A stretch of 64,000 nt of DNA from Chitinophagaceae bacterium (GTDB lineage: Bacteria > Bacteroidota > Bacteroidia > Chitinophagales > Chitinophagaceae). Position numbers and translations under genes: made by a program. Below the pieces are notes generated by a model. The model saw only the letters and a list, made by a program, of their open reading frames with translations, was not told where the DNA came from and searched no databases. Positions 32,588 through 43,775 of the stretch are shown in pieces; position 1 is the first letter of the stretch, and every line of letters begins with the position of its first letter. The stretch is from positions 62,001 to 126,000 of the forward strand of contig JADJDJ010000001.1 of NCBI GenBank assembly GCA_016702745.1, in the 5' to 3' direction.

Positions 32588-33943
32588 TTAGTATTTAAAT
32601 ACTTTCCCCCCTGCCATCACCTCCTGTGTCTTCTCATTAAAAGTTGCTTTTGATCCCGTCCGGGAGGCCGCGGTCACCATGATGCAGGCAATGGAGTGAT
32701 TGTACCCCGCTTCCACCGGTGCATTGGGTTGTTTACGGCTGCGGATACATTCCATCCAGTTGCGTACATGCCCTGAGGTCAATGAATCTCCTCCTGTACT
32801 AGCGCTCGCCACTGCTTTTACAGAGGCATCAGCCAGGTTCACATCCGGTAAGAGATTTTCTTTCATCCCCATAGCTTCGGCAAAATTTTTCCGCAGTCCG
32901 CCTTTAGGAGATACTTTATTAGTGATCAGGTTTAATTCTCCTCCGTTGGAGTAATACAGCTCTGATGGATTTTCATCCCCATTATGCTGCCTCGATAAAA
33001 AGGTAACCTGGAAACCGGTAGTCGGGTCATTTTCCGGACCATATTCAAATACAGCAGTCATTGTATCCCAGTTTTTCCGGCCATCCTTCCACATATAAAT
33101 ACCACCGTTGGCAACTACAGAGCGTGGGTGTTGTAATCCACTAAACCAATGTACCGTATCAATCTGGTGACTCATCCATTGACCAGGCAAGCCACTGGAA
33201 TAGGGCCAGAACAAACGGTACTCAAGATATTTGCGTGGATCCCATTTTTCAAAAGGGCGGTTTAATAAAAATCTTTTCCAGTCGGTATCTTTTTCCTGTA
33301 ACTGTGCCACCAGTGACGGTCTTCTCCAACGACCCGGCTGGTTTACATTCCAGGTCAGTTCTACCATTGTGATAGGACCAAATTTTCCGGATTTAATGAA
33401 TTCGTCTGCTGCAATATAATTCGCACCACTTCTTCTCTGAGATCCGATTTGTACAATACGGTCAGTGGCTTTGATGGCTTTCAACGCAGCCCGGTTATCT
33501 TCCATGGTTTCTGCAAAAGGCTTCTCCACATAGGCATCACAACCGGCCTTTACGGCTTCAATGGCATGTAGGGCATGCTGGAAATCGGAAGTGGCTACAA
33601 AGACAGCATCCACATTTTTAGAAGCATAGAGTTCTTCATTGTTACGATATCCAAAAATATCATGGCCCATTTTTTCTTTCAGAAAAGCAACGCCTTCCTC
33701 CCTGCGTTTGCTCCAGAGATCGGAAACGGCTACAAAATCAAAATTCAGTTCCTTGTTATGATGACTGAAACAGGGAAACAAGGTTTGTCTGAACCGGTCG
33801 GAGAAACCAATAGCTCCTACTCTTACCCGATCGTTAGCACCGATGATACGGCCATAACTTTTGGCACTGAATCCCATACCAGCGAAATAAACCGCAGCAG
33901 AGGCTTTGGCAGTATTCTGAATAAACTGACGACGATTCGGCAT
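32588..33943 (-). CDS. Gfo/Idh/MocA oxidoreductase, Tat-type exported
   Basis: The 451-residue protein begins with a twin-arginine signal (MPNRRQFIQNTAKASAAVYF). The NAD(P)-binding Rossmann region follows (RVRVGAIGFSDRF, DAVFVATSDFQHALHAIEAV) and then the catalytic EKPFAETMEDN. Such exported enzymes oxidise or isomerise sugars with a tightly bound cofactor. It lies beside the tandem-DUF1080 gene, and the pair may act on 3-keto-glycosides. The substrate is unknown. Confidence 0.85.
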   Translation of the reverse strand: MPNRRQFIQNTAKASAAVYFAGMGFSAKSYGRIIGANDRVRVGAIGFSDRFRQTLFPCFSHHNKELNFDFVAVSDLWSKRREEGVAFLKEKMGHDIFGYRNNEELYASKNVDAVFVATSDFQHALHAIEAVKAGCDAYVEKPFAETMEDNRAALKAIKATDRIVQIGSQRRSGANYIAADEFIKSGKFGPITMVELTWNVNQPGRWRRPSLVAQLQEKDTDWKRFLLNRPFEKWDPRKYLEYRLFWPYSSGLPGQWMSHQIDTVHWFSGLQHPRSVVANGGIYMWKDGRKNWDTMTAVFEYGPENDPTTGFQVTFLSRQHNGDENPSELYYSNGGELNLITNKVSPKGGLRKNFAEAMGMKENLLPDVNLADASVKAVASASTGGDSLTSGHVRNWMECIRSRKQPNAPVEAGYNHSIACIMVTAASRTGSKATFNEKTQEVMAGGKVFKY

Positions 33944-34010
33944 GTTAAATGTTTTATGAATCTGTTGATAAAAAAAACCTGATATCTCAATATCCTAATA
34001 TTCTGCATGC

Positions 34011-34078
34011 GCTAAAAGCTTCGGCGGTCAAAGCAATAACTTATTATCCCGCCTGCGCTAAGGCTTTCGGCGAGCAAG
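34011..34078. repeat. REP-like palindromes downstream of the DUF1080 gene
   Basis: GCGCTAAAAGCTTCGGCGG and CCCGCCTGCGCTAAGGC with TTTCGGCGAGC. Same type as those at 20086 and 61184, somewhat decayed. Confidence 0.55.
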
Positions 34079-34103
34079 CCCACTAGCCACTTACCACTTG
34101 CCT

Positions 34104-35463
34104 CTACCTGATCTCTCTGATCTTCACATTCCTGAACCACACTTCGTTTCCATGATCCTGTAATAATATATTTCCTTTCTCCTGGGCGCCAAAACCCTTG
34201 TACTTTTCATACTTGGACCGGGCTACCAGTGCATCGAATATATTGCTCTTTCTTTCGTATTCCACTACTTTGAATCCATTGAGCCAGTGTTGTACAATAT
34301 TATTGGGGTAAACAATGAGTCTGGCCTGGTTCCAGTCGCCGATTTTGCGCTGGAATCTTTTTCCTGTTTGTAAGAAGGAATCAAATCATACAGACTGGCC
34401 AGTGTACGATTCCCCACCACACCCATTTTAGCGTCAGGGTGTTTTTCATCATCCAGTAACTGGTATTCCAGTCCGATACCGGATTTGCCTCCGGTTTCGA
34501 ATGCCTCATTCACAAAATATTTTACACCTGAATTGGCGCCATCGGTGAGTTTGAATTCAAAGACCAGCTCAAAAGCAGCATACTGATTCACAGTAACAAT
34601 ATCATTTCCGGTTTCTGATCCATCGGAGGAAGCGATCCGGATCATTCCATTTTGTACGGACCATCTTTTGGCTGGTGTTTCTGTACTTTGTGCCACCCGC
34701 CAGTTGGTAAAATCTATTCCATTAAATAACAGACCAAATCCCTGTGATTGTTCCTGGCCCGAAAGCTGATTGAGCAGGAGGTTGACTACAGGAGTCTGAT
34801 CCCAGGGCGAAGGTTTTAGTTTCTCCGTCTGGATACGGATATTTTTCCAGCGGATGGTCATGCCCTCTTTCATGGTACCATAAATACTATGCACCTGCAG
34901 GGCAATAAATCCTTTAGCCGTCATATCATCAACCAGGTGTGATACCGGTATTCCATTGATCCAGGTGCGTAATACAGGACCGATTGCTTCAATGCGGTAC
35001 TTGTTCCATTCTCCTTTTTTAAATGCTTTTTTCCCATCCGGATTCAGGTTGGGAATATAGAGCCAGTCGCGGCGGGCTTCATCATAAATGCCTCCACTCC
35101 AGGCCCGGTCAGTAGGATCCACTTCCATCTGGTAACCGTGTACACGACCATCCTGGTACTCGGGTTTTGATAAACTCCGGAATTGAATACCAGAATTCAT
35201 TGCATCATCCACTTTTAAATCCAGTTCGAGGATAAAATCACCATACTCCTCATTGGTACATAAAAAGAGTTGGGTGTATTGGCAACAGTATGACCTACAA
35301 TCTCTCCATTTTCCACACTGAAAAGGGCCTTGCCGTTTTTTTGTGTCCAGCCTTTCAGATCCTTGCCACTGAAAAGTGACTTCCATTGCGCATTGCTATT
35401 GTTTTGGATGAAAAGCATGCAAATCAGGGAAAAGATCAATATGTTAAGTTTCATATTTTTCAA
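34104..35463 (-). CDS. Tandem-DUF1080 (3-keto-disaccharide hydrolase family) protein, two frameshifts
   Basis: Two DUF1080 (PF06439, LamG-like) domains follow a signal peptide (MKLNILIFSLICMLFIQ...NAQ). Domain 1 starts WKSLFSGKDLKGW and domain 2 FGLLFNGIDFTNW. The frame breaks at A5 35262-35266 (after VANTPNSF) and at T4 34343-34346 (after KDSSAK). One base added at each gives 453 residues ending EVWFRNVKIREIR. The first repair yields SFLCTNEEYGDF and the second KIGDWNQARLIVYPNN, both good family sequence. Homopolymer contraction is the likely cause. Function is inferred from the family and the Gfo/Idh neighbour. Confidence 0.78.
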
Positions 35464-35533
35464 TTTCAGGCTTTAATTTACAATTATTAAACGGGGGTGC
35501 AGGGGTTTTATCAGGACACAGGGATAATATTAT

Positions 35534-37459
35534 TTATTCCAGAATCGCCACAAACCCACCATTGGGTTTTATTTTCACTGCCATTCTTGCACTGGTAAAC
35601 AAGGCTAATTCCCTGAACAGTCCTTCTCCATCCGTATCCGTGATCAGCCGGCCGCTTCCTTTTTTAAATGGAGCGAGATCGATATTGATTTTCTTTTCTT
35701 CTTTTTCCGCATTGATAGCAGCAATATACCACCTGTTACCGCTACGTCTGGCCAGAACAATGAATTTTCCAGGATATCCATCAATGAATTTCACATCATC
35801 CCAGTTGCCGGGTAATTCCTGCAGAAAACTTGTTACAAATCCAGGGACTTTATCCATTTGCTCAGGGTTTTGGGCATAATGTTGAATGCCCGAAAGAAAC
35901 AGTACCGATAAAGCCAGTTCAAATGATGGAGAGGTTCGGCGGATGGATTTGGAATGCGTAAGTCCGGTCAGATTCATCGGCGTGAAATCCATCGGATCAA
36001 AAACATTGCGGGTAAAAGGGAGTACCGTACAATGCGATGGTTGTTCATCCGCCGCTTCCTGTCCGAAAGTTACCATCTCCATCCCATGAACTGCTTCGGC
36101 CGACATCAGGTTGGGGTAAGTACGGTGCCAGCCCCTGGGCAATGTGGCCCCATGAAAATTTACTAGTAATTTATAACGTGCAGCATCTTCCAATATATCT
36201 ATATAATACTGCATCATGGATTGTCCGTCACCACCAAAGAAATCAATTTTTACTCCTTTGATTCCCATAGTTTGCAAACGGCTGAATTCTTTTTCTCTTC
36301 CTGCTTTTGTAAGTAATAAACCTTTGGGATGGTATTTTACCGTATTCCAGTCACCGGCAGAATTATACCAAAGAATCAATCCTACTTTTTTGCTTCTTGC
36401 ATAATTAGCCAGTTCAGTCACTTTATCGTATCCGATTTTAGTATCCCAGTCTGCATCAATCAGACAGTATTCCCATTTCATTCGGCCAGCAAAGTCGATG
36501 TATTTTTTCTGTTCATCATAAGTAATAAAATTGTCCTTGCTGTTGATCCAGCTCCAGGAAGCCTTACCTGGTTTAATAAAATCGTCATCCATTTTAACGG
36601 ATTTGGCTGCCAGATCGGTTCCAAGAGTGGATGTGGTGATCGTAGCCAGGCTCCCGATGCTGAGAATACGCCATGGACTGTACCATGGCTTATCATTCAC
36701 TGGCAGGTATCCTTTGCCGGTAAAGACCTCTCTCGGATCAGGAAAGCCGGTATAATAAACGGCAGTTGCACTGTCGTTAAGAAGTCTGCTGCCACAGTAA
36801 CTGCCATCGATACCTGCTTCAGTAATCAATACCCAGTTGTTGTTGCATTTGAATAAGGCCGGATACACCCAGCCGGATTTCAGCTTTGAAACCGTGCCAA
36901 CAGGTACATCCTTGTAATAATGTTCTTCATAAGCCGGGTTACATTGCTCCCAGCCTGATTTGGCCACACTCATTGGTTGCAGCCAGGCTCTTGTGGCAGG
37001 ATCAAAGCTAAAAGAACTGTATTCCTTTGTAATCGTCGTCATGGTTTTTACAGAAGGGAGAAAATAGCGAAAGGCAAACCCGTCATTACTGGCCCGGAAT
37101 ATGATTTGCAGTTTATTGCCCTTATTGTTGCGGAGTGTAAAAAAGGTTTCATTTGCAGTATAAGTGATCTCACTTTTCTTTGCATTCTTCAGATTGTATT
37201 TGTCTTTAACAGCAACCGGTTTAGCAACCGATAATAGTTCCATGCCATCCGAAAAGGACTGATCACTGCAATCAATTCCCAGCCGGGATGATCGGATCAC
37301 GGGTTCGTTATCCTTTTTTATTGTGTAGAATATTTGTCCGTTTTGAATTTCCAGCTGAGCGGTAATGGTTTTATCCGGACTGAAACAATGATTGATAGGC
37401 TGGCTACGGAGCAGGAAATTGCTTAAGCAAAGACAGGTAAAAAGGAATAGCTTTTTCAT
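35534..37459 (-). CDS. GH97 glycoside hydrolase
   Basis: The 641-residue protein has a signal peptide (MKKLFLFTCLCLSNFLLRSQ), the GH97 N-terminal beta-sandwich, and a TIM barrel with WEYCLIDADWD, GVKIDFFGGDGQ (Asp nucleophile position of the retaining subgroup) and NFHGATLPRGWHRTYPN followed by SAEAV. Retaining GH97 enzymes include alpha-galactosidases and beta-L-arabinopyranosidases, suitable for pectin side chains. A possible -7 box TATTTTTG lies upstream on the minus strand. Linkage specificity is unknown. Confidence 0.87.
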   Translation of the reverse strand: MKKLFLFTCLCLSNFLLRSQPINHCFSPDKTITAQLEIQNGQIFYTIKKDNEPVIRSSRLGIDCSDQSFSDGMELLSVAKPVAVKDKYNLKNAKKSEITYTANETFFTLRNNKGNKLQIIFRASNDGFAFRYFLPSVKTMTTITKEYSSFSFDPATRAWLQPMSVAKSGWEQCNPAYEEHYYKDVPVGTVSKLKSGWVYPALFKCNNNWVLITEAGIDGSYCGSRLLNDSATAVYYTGFPDPREVFTGKGYLPVNDKPWYSPWRILSIGSLATITTSTLGTDLAAKSVKMDDDFIKPGKASWSWINSKDNFITYDEQKKYIDFAGRMKWEYCLIDADWDTKIGYDKVTELANYARSKKVGLILWYNSAGDWNTVKYHPKGLLLTKAGREKEFSRLQTMGIKGVKIDFFGGDGQSMMQYYIDILEDAARYKLLVNFHGATLPRGWHRTYPNLMSAEAVHGMEMVTFGQEAADEQPSHCTVLPFTRNVFDPMDFTPMNLTGLTHSKSIRRTSPSFELALSVLFLSGIQHYAQNPEQMDKVPGFVTSFLQELPGNWDDVKFIDGYPGKFIVLARRSGNRWYIAAINAEKEEKKINIDLAPFKKGSGRLITDTDGEGLFRELALFTSARMAVKIKPNGGFVAILE

Positions 37460-37602
37460 AAAAGTGATTTCAATGAAAACAGAGTTGATGTCTGAAAGGA
37501 GATACTCCCGTCAAAAATACCTGAGTTCCATTGGTTTTATACTCCAAAAGCGGATGTATGTCATTCGCCGTCCAGCGTCGGTTCGTTAGCCAATAAAATA
37601 AT

Positions 37603-39246
37603 TTATAGCGAGACGCCTCTTTTCCATGGAATAAAATCATCCTGATTGAGCAACACTGCTTTCGGGATCACTTCACCACTCGCTGCCCGGATACAGTATT
37701 CCAGTATTTCTTCCCCCATCTGCTGAATGGTTTTTTCTCCTTCCACCACCGGACCACAGTCGATATCAATGATATCATTCATTCTCTTGGTCAGATTACT
37801 GTTGGTAGATACTTTGATGGTTGGGCAAACCGGATTGCCGGTTGGCGTGCCCAGCCCGGTTGTAAATAATATTAAAGTGGCACCACTGGCCGCTTTACCC
37901 GTAGTGGCTTCCACATCATTGCCCGGTGTACAAACCAGACTCAGCCCGGGTTTAGTGGCCTGTTCGGTATAATCCAGTACATCAATCACAGGTGATGTAC
38001 CTCCTTTGAGTGCTGCACCATTACTCTTGATAGCATCTGTAATCAGTCCGTCTTTGATATTTCCCGGTGAAGGGTTCATATGAAAACCGCTGCCCACTTT
38101 CTCGGCCTGCTCACTATAAGTGCTCATGAGCCTGATAAATTTTCGGGCCGCTCCCTCGTCAGTGGTTCGGTCTATCAGGTTTTGCTCGGCACCACATAGT
38201 TCCGGAAATTCAGCCAACAGAATTTTTCCACCCAATGCCACCACCAGGTCACTCAGGTAACCCACGGCCGGATTGGCACTGATACCACTGAAACCATCAC
38301 TGCCACCACATTTTACACCGATGCAAAGTTGATCCAGTGCAGCAGGCTTTCTTTCCAGTTTATTGGCTTCGATCAGTCCTTCGAAAGTTTTTTTAATCGC
38401 ATCTGCAATTAGTTGCTCTTCACTTTGCGATTGTTGTTGTTCAAATATGAAAAGCGGTTTATCGAAATGAGGATTAAAGCTTTTTAATTCGCCCAGGAAA
38501 TCATTGGTCTGGAGGTTCTGACAACCCAGACTCAATACAGTAACCCCGGCCACATTGGGATGATTGGCATAGGAAGCCAGCAGTTTGCCGAGTATCCCGG
38601 CATCCTGACGGGTACCGCCGCAACCTCCCTGATGATTTAAAAATTTAATCCCATCTATATTTTTAAATACCCGGTTAGCCGCAGGACGATGATCCGGTTC
38701 AAAAAGATTGACTTGCTCAATATCTGTTCCATTCTGCAGGGCTTCAATCAACTGATGCGTGTATCTTTTATATTTATCAGTCACCGCATAACCCAGTTCA
38801 TTATGCAAGGCTTCCCTGATCACATCCAGGTTTCGGTTTTCGCAAAATACAGTGGGAATAAAAAGCCAGTAATTCGCAGTGCCCACCCGGCCATCTGAAC
38901 GATGATAACCATTGAAGGTCCGGTTCCTGAAGCGGGAAACATCCGGGGCTGTCCATTGAAAATCAGTAGCACGGTATTGATAGGGTTCTGCTGCATGTTT
39001 CGTATTATCGGTATTCATCCAGCCACCTTTGGGGATATCCACCTGGGCTGTTCCTACCAACACACCATACATATAAATTTTATCGCCTTTGGATAAATCA
39101 ACCGTGAAGAACTTATGCTTGGCCCTGATATCATCCTGTAAAATAAATTCCTGTCCTTCATAAGTGATGGGCTCGCCTTTTTTAAGATCGGTTAATGCCA
39201 CCAGTACATTGTCCTTGGGGTGGACTTTTAATACACGTTGCTTCAT
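37603..39246 (-). CDS. uxaA: Altronate dehydratase
   Basis: The 547-residue protein fuses the small SAF domain (1-95, VLKVHPKDNVLVALTDLKKG) with the large UxaA lyase domain (NHQGGCGGTRQDA, CIGVKCGGSDGFSGISANPA, VCTPGNDVEATTG). It dehydrates altronate to KDG. It abuts uxaB (stop and start adjacent), so the two are co-translated. Confidence 0.93.
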   Translation of the reverse strand: MKQRVLKVHPKDNVLVALTDLKKGEPITYEGQEFILQDDIRAKHKFFTVDLSKGDKIYMYGVLVGTAQVDIPKGGWMNTDNTKHAAEPYQYRATDFQWTAPDVSRFRNRTFNGYHRSDGRVGTANYWLFIPTVFCENRNLDVIREALHNELGYAVTDKYKRYTHQLIEALQNGTDIEQVNLFEPDHRPAANRVFKNIDGIKFLNHQGGCGGTRQDAGILGKLLASYANHPNVAGVTVLSLGCQNLQTNDFLGELKSFNPHFDKPLFIFEQQQSQSEEQLIADAIKKTFEGLIEANKLERKPAALDQLCIGVKCGGSDGFSGISANPAVGYLSDLVVALGGKILLAEFPELCGAEQNLIDRTTDEGAARKFIRLMSTYSEQAEKVGSGFHMNPSPGNIKDGLITDAIKSNGAALKGGTSPVIDVLDYTEQATKPGLSLVCTPGNDVEATTGKAASGATLILFTTGLGTPTGNPVCPTIKVSTNSNLTKRMNDIIDIDCGPVVEGEKTIQQMGEEILEYCIRAASGEVIPKAVLLNQDDFIPWKRGVSL

Positions 39247-40763
39247 TTATGCAATTTCCTTTTTTAATTCGATTTGTTCAATGGTTTCTAATACTCCCCC
39301 GGATAGATATGCCGCCAGTGTTTCCTGTACCGCCTCTAAGAAGCCTGGGAACTGAGTGAGGTCTGCTTCCCAGATATCTTTATTCTGCATCGCCAATTTT
39401 GCCACTGATGCGGGATCATTGTTTTGCCATAGCTCATAAAAATAAGCAGCTGAATCATCTTTGATCTCGTAAGATTCATTGCCACGGGTTCCAAAATATT
39501 TGTCGCCATCCTGCTTTGTTACTTTCATGTATAAAAGAAAAGCAGCAAAGCCGGCAGCCATGTGAACAGGCAACTGGGAACTATTCTTAAAATGTTGTTG
39601 CAGCAGGGGCAGGTTCCGCATTTTCATTTTGGAAGTAACCTGTACGGTAATACTCAGCCATTGGTGATCAATAAATGGATTGCAGAACCGCTCGAATACG
39701 CTGTTGGCAAAATCCGCTTTTACTTTTTCATCAATGGCAAAAGGAATAGCCGGAGCAATTTCCTCATGCATCAGCCGCTTCGTAAATGCTCCGTATACCG
39801 GGTGGGTTACCGCTTCTCTGGTGATATTAAAGCCGGAGAGAAATGCAGTGCCACAGTTAAAAGTATGCGTGCCATTGAGTAAACGAAGTTTCAGTTCCTT
39901 AAACAACGTGATATCCGGTACGATCACCATACCGGGATCTGCTTTGTGGAATGAAAGCACCTGTTTTACTTTTTCATCGCCTTCGATCGCCCATAAACGG
40001 AATACTTCACTCATCGTCATCAGTTCATCCTCATAACCCAGTGCGTCCTGGATTTTTTGTCCGTCTATTTGATTAGGCTTACCGGGTACAATCCGGTCCA
40101 CCAGTGAATTGCAGAAAGTATTGGCAGTCTCCAGCCATTCAATAAATTTGAAATCAAGCTGGTTCCGGTGTGCCAGTTCCAGAACAATGCTTTCCAGTTT
40201 GCTGCCATTATCGGTGATCAGTTCGGTAGGCACAATTACCATTCCGCTTTCGGCGGTTCCCTGAAAGGCCTTGTATCTTTCCAAAAGAAAGGCCAGCAGT
40301 TTGCCGGGAAATGAAACCGGCGGTTCAGCATGAATATCATCATCCACTAACTGGATGCCTACTTCTGTTGTATTGGACAACACGATCTGCATCTCCGGGT
40401 TATGCGCACATTCCAGAATTTTTTTCCATTCGGTTTTAGCACCCAGGACCCGGCTGACCGAGGCATTGATAATATTTTCTTCCACGGTTACGCCATTTTC
40501 AACGCCACGTACACAAACGGTATAAAGCCCGTCCTGACGATCAAAGGCTGAACTGTCGCTGTCTGTTGACTTCACCACGACCACACGGCCATTAAATATG
40601 CCGGCTTTATTTGCTTTGTCAATAAAGTAATCAGGCAGTGCCCGCAGTAACACGCCGGTTCCGAACTGTAAAACCTTTTCCGGTAATGCCAATAATGTTT
40701 CAGCTGGTTTTCCAGTCCTTGTTTTGCTTCAATGTGCCCGACGGCATTTTTTGCTAGTTGCAT
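39247..40763 (-). CDS. uxaB: Tagaturonate reductase (altronate oxidoreductase), frameshifted near the N-terminus
   Basis: The main frame (39247-40692) carries LPEKVLQFGTGVLLRALP, the NAD-binding start, and mannitol-dehydrogenase-family segments (IVLSNTTEVG, VPTELITDNG, KLRLLNGTHTFNCG). The true N-terminus MQLAKNAVGHIEAKQGLE lies in another frame starting at 40763. One added base near T4 40708-40711 joins them as LEKPAETLLALPEK, giving 505 residues. The enzyme reduces tagaturonate to altronate with NADH. The restored start is 2 bp from the upstream pectinesterase stop, which supports it. Confidence 0.88.
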
Positions 40764-40765
40764 AA

Positions 40766-41767
40766 TTAATTTTTTTCCGGGTCCCAGCGCAGACCAAAGA
40801 CCCATTTAACACTGATATCGGCAGCATTGAGTCCTGCCGGTAAATGATTGCTGTGCCAGGCGAAATCATTTCCACCTTCGCGCCGGCAGTTATAATAGTA
40901 AATACGTTCTCCCCATTGAATATTGTTACCGGCGCCCACCCGGTATATCGGTTGGTCCTTCATGTTGCGGGCAAAAACACAATTAACTAAATAGAACTGT
41001 GCATCCCGGTGATAGCGACCCAGTGAAAATCCATCAAAGCCTTTGAAACTGCAATTGACTAATACTGTTTTTGAATCTGCATTGGCAGACCCGTCATGCC
41101 AGATAGCTGCTGTTCCGGTATGTGTAATGAATTCACAGTTCTCAGCCCAGGCCCATCCACGCGGACAATAAAAATCCACCCCACCTTCCATGATACAGTC
41201 TTTGAAATACCACATACCGTTTCCGGTTTCCCAGGGACTAACCGTGTCTCCCCCAAATGCTTTAAAATGGCAGTTCACCGCTTTGAGCCTGGTACAATAC
41301 ATGGTACGAAGGGCCATCTGATGGCTTCTGGTGGTGATCGTTTTTTTACCGGTGGAATCAGATTTACAGGGCACGGTATAGTCTCCGGAAAAAGTAAATC
41401 CGAAATGATTGATAACAGCCAGATTTTTTAAAGTGATATCATTGGCCTGTATATTCATGGTGGCAACTCCCCAGTCGTCCGGATGGTCACATCGCCACTC
41501 GTCCCTTGCAATACTGTAGCTGATGATGGTTTGATCACGGCCTTCCCCTTCCAGAATCAGATTATGTTTTTTAATAAAAAGTTTTTCCTTGTAAGTGCCT
41601 TTTTTAATAAAAATAGTGCGGGTGCTGGCTGAAGAATCAGGCAAACTGTTGATCGCCTCCTGGATGGTTTTGAAATCACCACGGCCATCCCCGGCAACCA
41701 CGATGCGTTGTTGCGCAACCATCCTTGCAGGAATGGAAAGCAGTAATAATAAAATGATCCGGTTCAT
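40766..41767 (-). CDS. CE8 pectin methylesterase, divergent
   Basis: The 333-residue protein has a signal peptide (MNRIILLLLLSIPARMVAQ) and CE8 beta-helix start (VVAGDGRGDFKTIQEAINSL). Expected catalytic stretches are altered: QDTLY is GGDTVSP, VDFIFG is VDFYCP, and LGRPW is LGRYHRD. The key Asp in GGVDFYCP and the Arg of LGR are kept. It may de-esterify a different pectin fragment than the canonical CE8 at 50214. It heads the tight uxaB-uxaA pair. Confidence 0.83.
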   Translation of the reverse strand: MNRIILLLLLSIPARMVAQQRIVVAGDGRGDFKTIQEAINSLPDSSASTRTIFIKKGTYKEKLFIKKHNLILEGEGRDQTIISYSIARDEWRCDHPDDWGVATMNIQANDITLKNLAVINHFGFTFSGDYTVPCKSDSTGKKTITTRSHQMALRTMYCTRLKAVNCHFKAFGGDTVSPWETGNGMWYFKDCIMEGGVDFYCPRGWAWAENCEFITHTGTAAIWHDGSANADSKTVLVNCSFKGFDGFSLGRYHRDAQFYLVNCVFARNMKDQPIYRVGAGNNIQWGERIYYYNCRREGGNDFAWHSNHLPAGLNAADISVKWVFGLRWDPEKN

Positions 41768-41816
41768 CTGTTTGTTTCATCAGTTGCCCGCGAACAGGCA
41801 GTGCGATCAGGTTTCC

Positions 41817-43714
41817 TTATTTGCCGTTTTTAAGCAGCCATTTCACCAGGTCTTCCGCTGCCTTATAATTTTCATAGGCGGAAGGCAATTTCCTTCCATC
41901 TACATATTCATTATACAGCCATGGATCTCCAACAGCAATTACTCTTCCTTTTCCCATCAGGGCCGTGGCAAAAATGATATCTCCTTCTTTATTGATCAGT
42001 GATTTGGCAGGCCCTTTCAGGGTCAGGGCACTGATTTCTTTCAGGTACATCTTCTGTGTGGTTTTGAAAACAGGGTTATTGACACCGGGAAGCACCTCTC
42101 CCTGTACATAATTATCATTCTTCACCATGTTCAGGCTCTTGTCGGTGAACTGAATACCAAATGCGCCCGCGAGTGTATTGAATTGTTTGAGTTCACAGTT
42201 ATTGCTGTCGTTGGCCATGAGCAGGAGTGTGCCGCCTGCTTTTACCCAATCTGTAATAGCTTTTACATCCGCCGGATTTACATAATGCGGCTGGGGGTTA
42301 TCCCGTACATGATCGGGATCTACAATGATGTATACAGAAGCTCCTCTCAAACCGGCAGCGGTAGGTGCTGCATCCAGTGAAGCCAGTCTGGCACCATGGT
42401 TTTCAAAAATATTGCCCAGCGTATAAAACCCGGGATGGCTTCTTTCTTCCCACACATAATGCCAGTACACTTCCTTTCCTGTAGCATCTTTTCTTTTTCG
42501 CTGTTGAACCAGCGGTCGAGTAAAACAGTCTTGCCTTTACCGGTGGCCAGTAAAGGGAATTTTTCCATTTCATAACTGGCCAGCAGGAATGCGCCGATTC
42601 CCTTCGGATCATTGACAATCACCGGTTCGCTCATGTAATAGTCAAAACTGCCATCCCGGTAAGGATTGCCACCCAGTCCGGATACTTTAACGGTACCATG
42701 CAGATTGGTTTGGCCGTTTTCAACTTTGATGAATTGTTTTGCAATGCCATCATAACCCTGGCGGGCCATGAGTAATTTAGTGGCAGGCAGATAACCTTTT
42801 CTCACGCCCTTGGCAATGGCATATACAAACTGACAGGAAGCAGAGGCTTCAAAATAATTTTTTTCTTTCCCCGGACCTTTATAATTCATGATATCATACC
42901 AGAGTCCGGTAGTTTTGTCCTGCTGCTTTTCAATGGCATCGACCAGTCTGTTAAGGATATCAATCAGTGCTTGTCTTTTCGGATGATTCACCGGAAAATA
43001 ATCCAGTGCATCTACCAATGCATCGCTGTACCAGCCCATGGCCCTTGACCAGAAAAGCGGTGACCTGCCGGTGGATTTATCTGCCCATTTTTGCTGCCTG
43101 CTTTCATCCCAGGCATGATGGAGTAAACCTGTTTTTTCATCCCTTGCATTTTTTTCCATCCAGATAAACTGATTGGCGATATCGTTGAAAGCAGTATCCT
43201 CATTAAAAAGCATGGCATACTCAGCATAAAACGGAGCCCCCATATAAAGCCCATCCAGCCACATCTGATAAGGGTAAACTTTTTTGTGCCAGAAACCACC
43301 TTCTTTGGTACGGGGATGCGTGGCCAGCTGACTGCGTAAGAGATCGGCGGCTTTTTTATATTTCTCCTTTCCGGTTACCCGATAAAGCAGCAAGACCAGT
43401 TTGCCGTTGTTGACATGGTCAATATTGTATTCTTCTTTTTCATAGCCCTTGATACTGCCATCATTTTGTACAAACCAGTCCATTTTTTTCTGGATGGCGT
43501 CAAAGTATTTTACATTTCCGGAATTCATCCAGATTCCTTCAAAGCCTTTCAGGACCACCCCCATATCATAGCTCCATTTGTTCTGTCCGCCCACCGGAAT
43601 AGAATCTTTCCAGATATTCATGACTGTTTGGGCGACTTGTTCCGATAAAGGGGCTTGCTGAGCAGTGGCAATAAGGGAACAGAATAATGAAATGGAGAGG
43701 ATTATTTTTTTCAT
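41817..43714 (-). CDS. GH105 unsaturated glucuronyl/galacturonyl hydrolase with C-terminal DUF4350-like domain, frameshifted
   Basis: The N-terminal (alpha/alpha)6 barrel after the signal peptide (KIILSISLFCSLIATAQ) shows GH88/GH105 segments: KWSYDMGVVLKGFEGIW, YPYQMWLDGLYMGAPF (catalytic Asp), LFWSRAMGWY and NYFEASASCQFVYA. It releases unsaturated galacturonate from oligomers made by the lyase. Adding one A at 42489-42492 (EKEKDATGKEVYWHYVW) extends the frame into a C-terminal domain (GASVYIIVDPDHV, GTLLLMAND, GRVIAVGDPW) resembling DUF4350. Total 632 residues. The start at 43714 is set by the signal peptide. Confidence 0.83.
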
Positions 43715-43775
43715 GATCGAAACGCTTAAGCTATTTAATATAATACCGGCAGGAGGATACTGTCCTGATGGCGGT

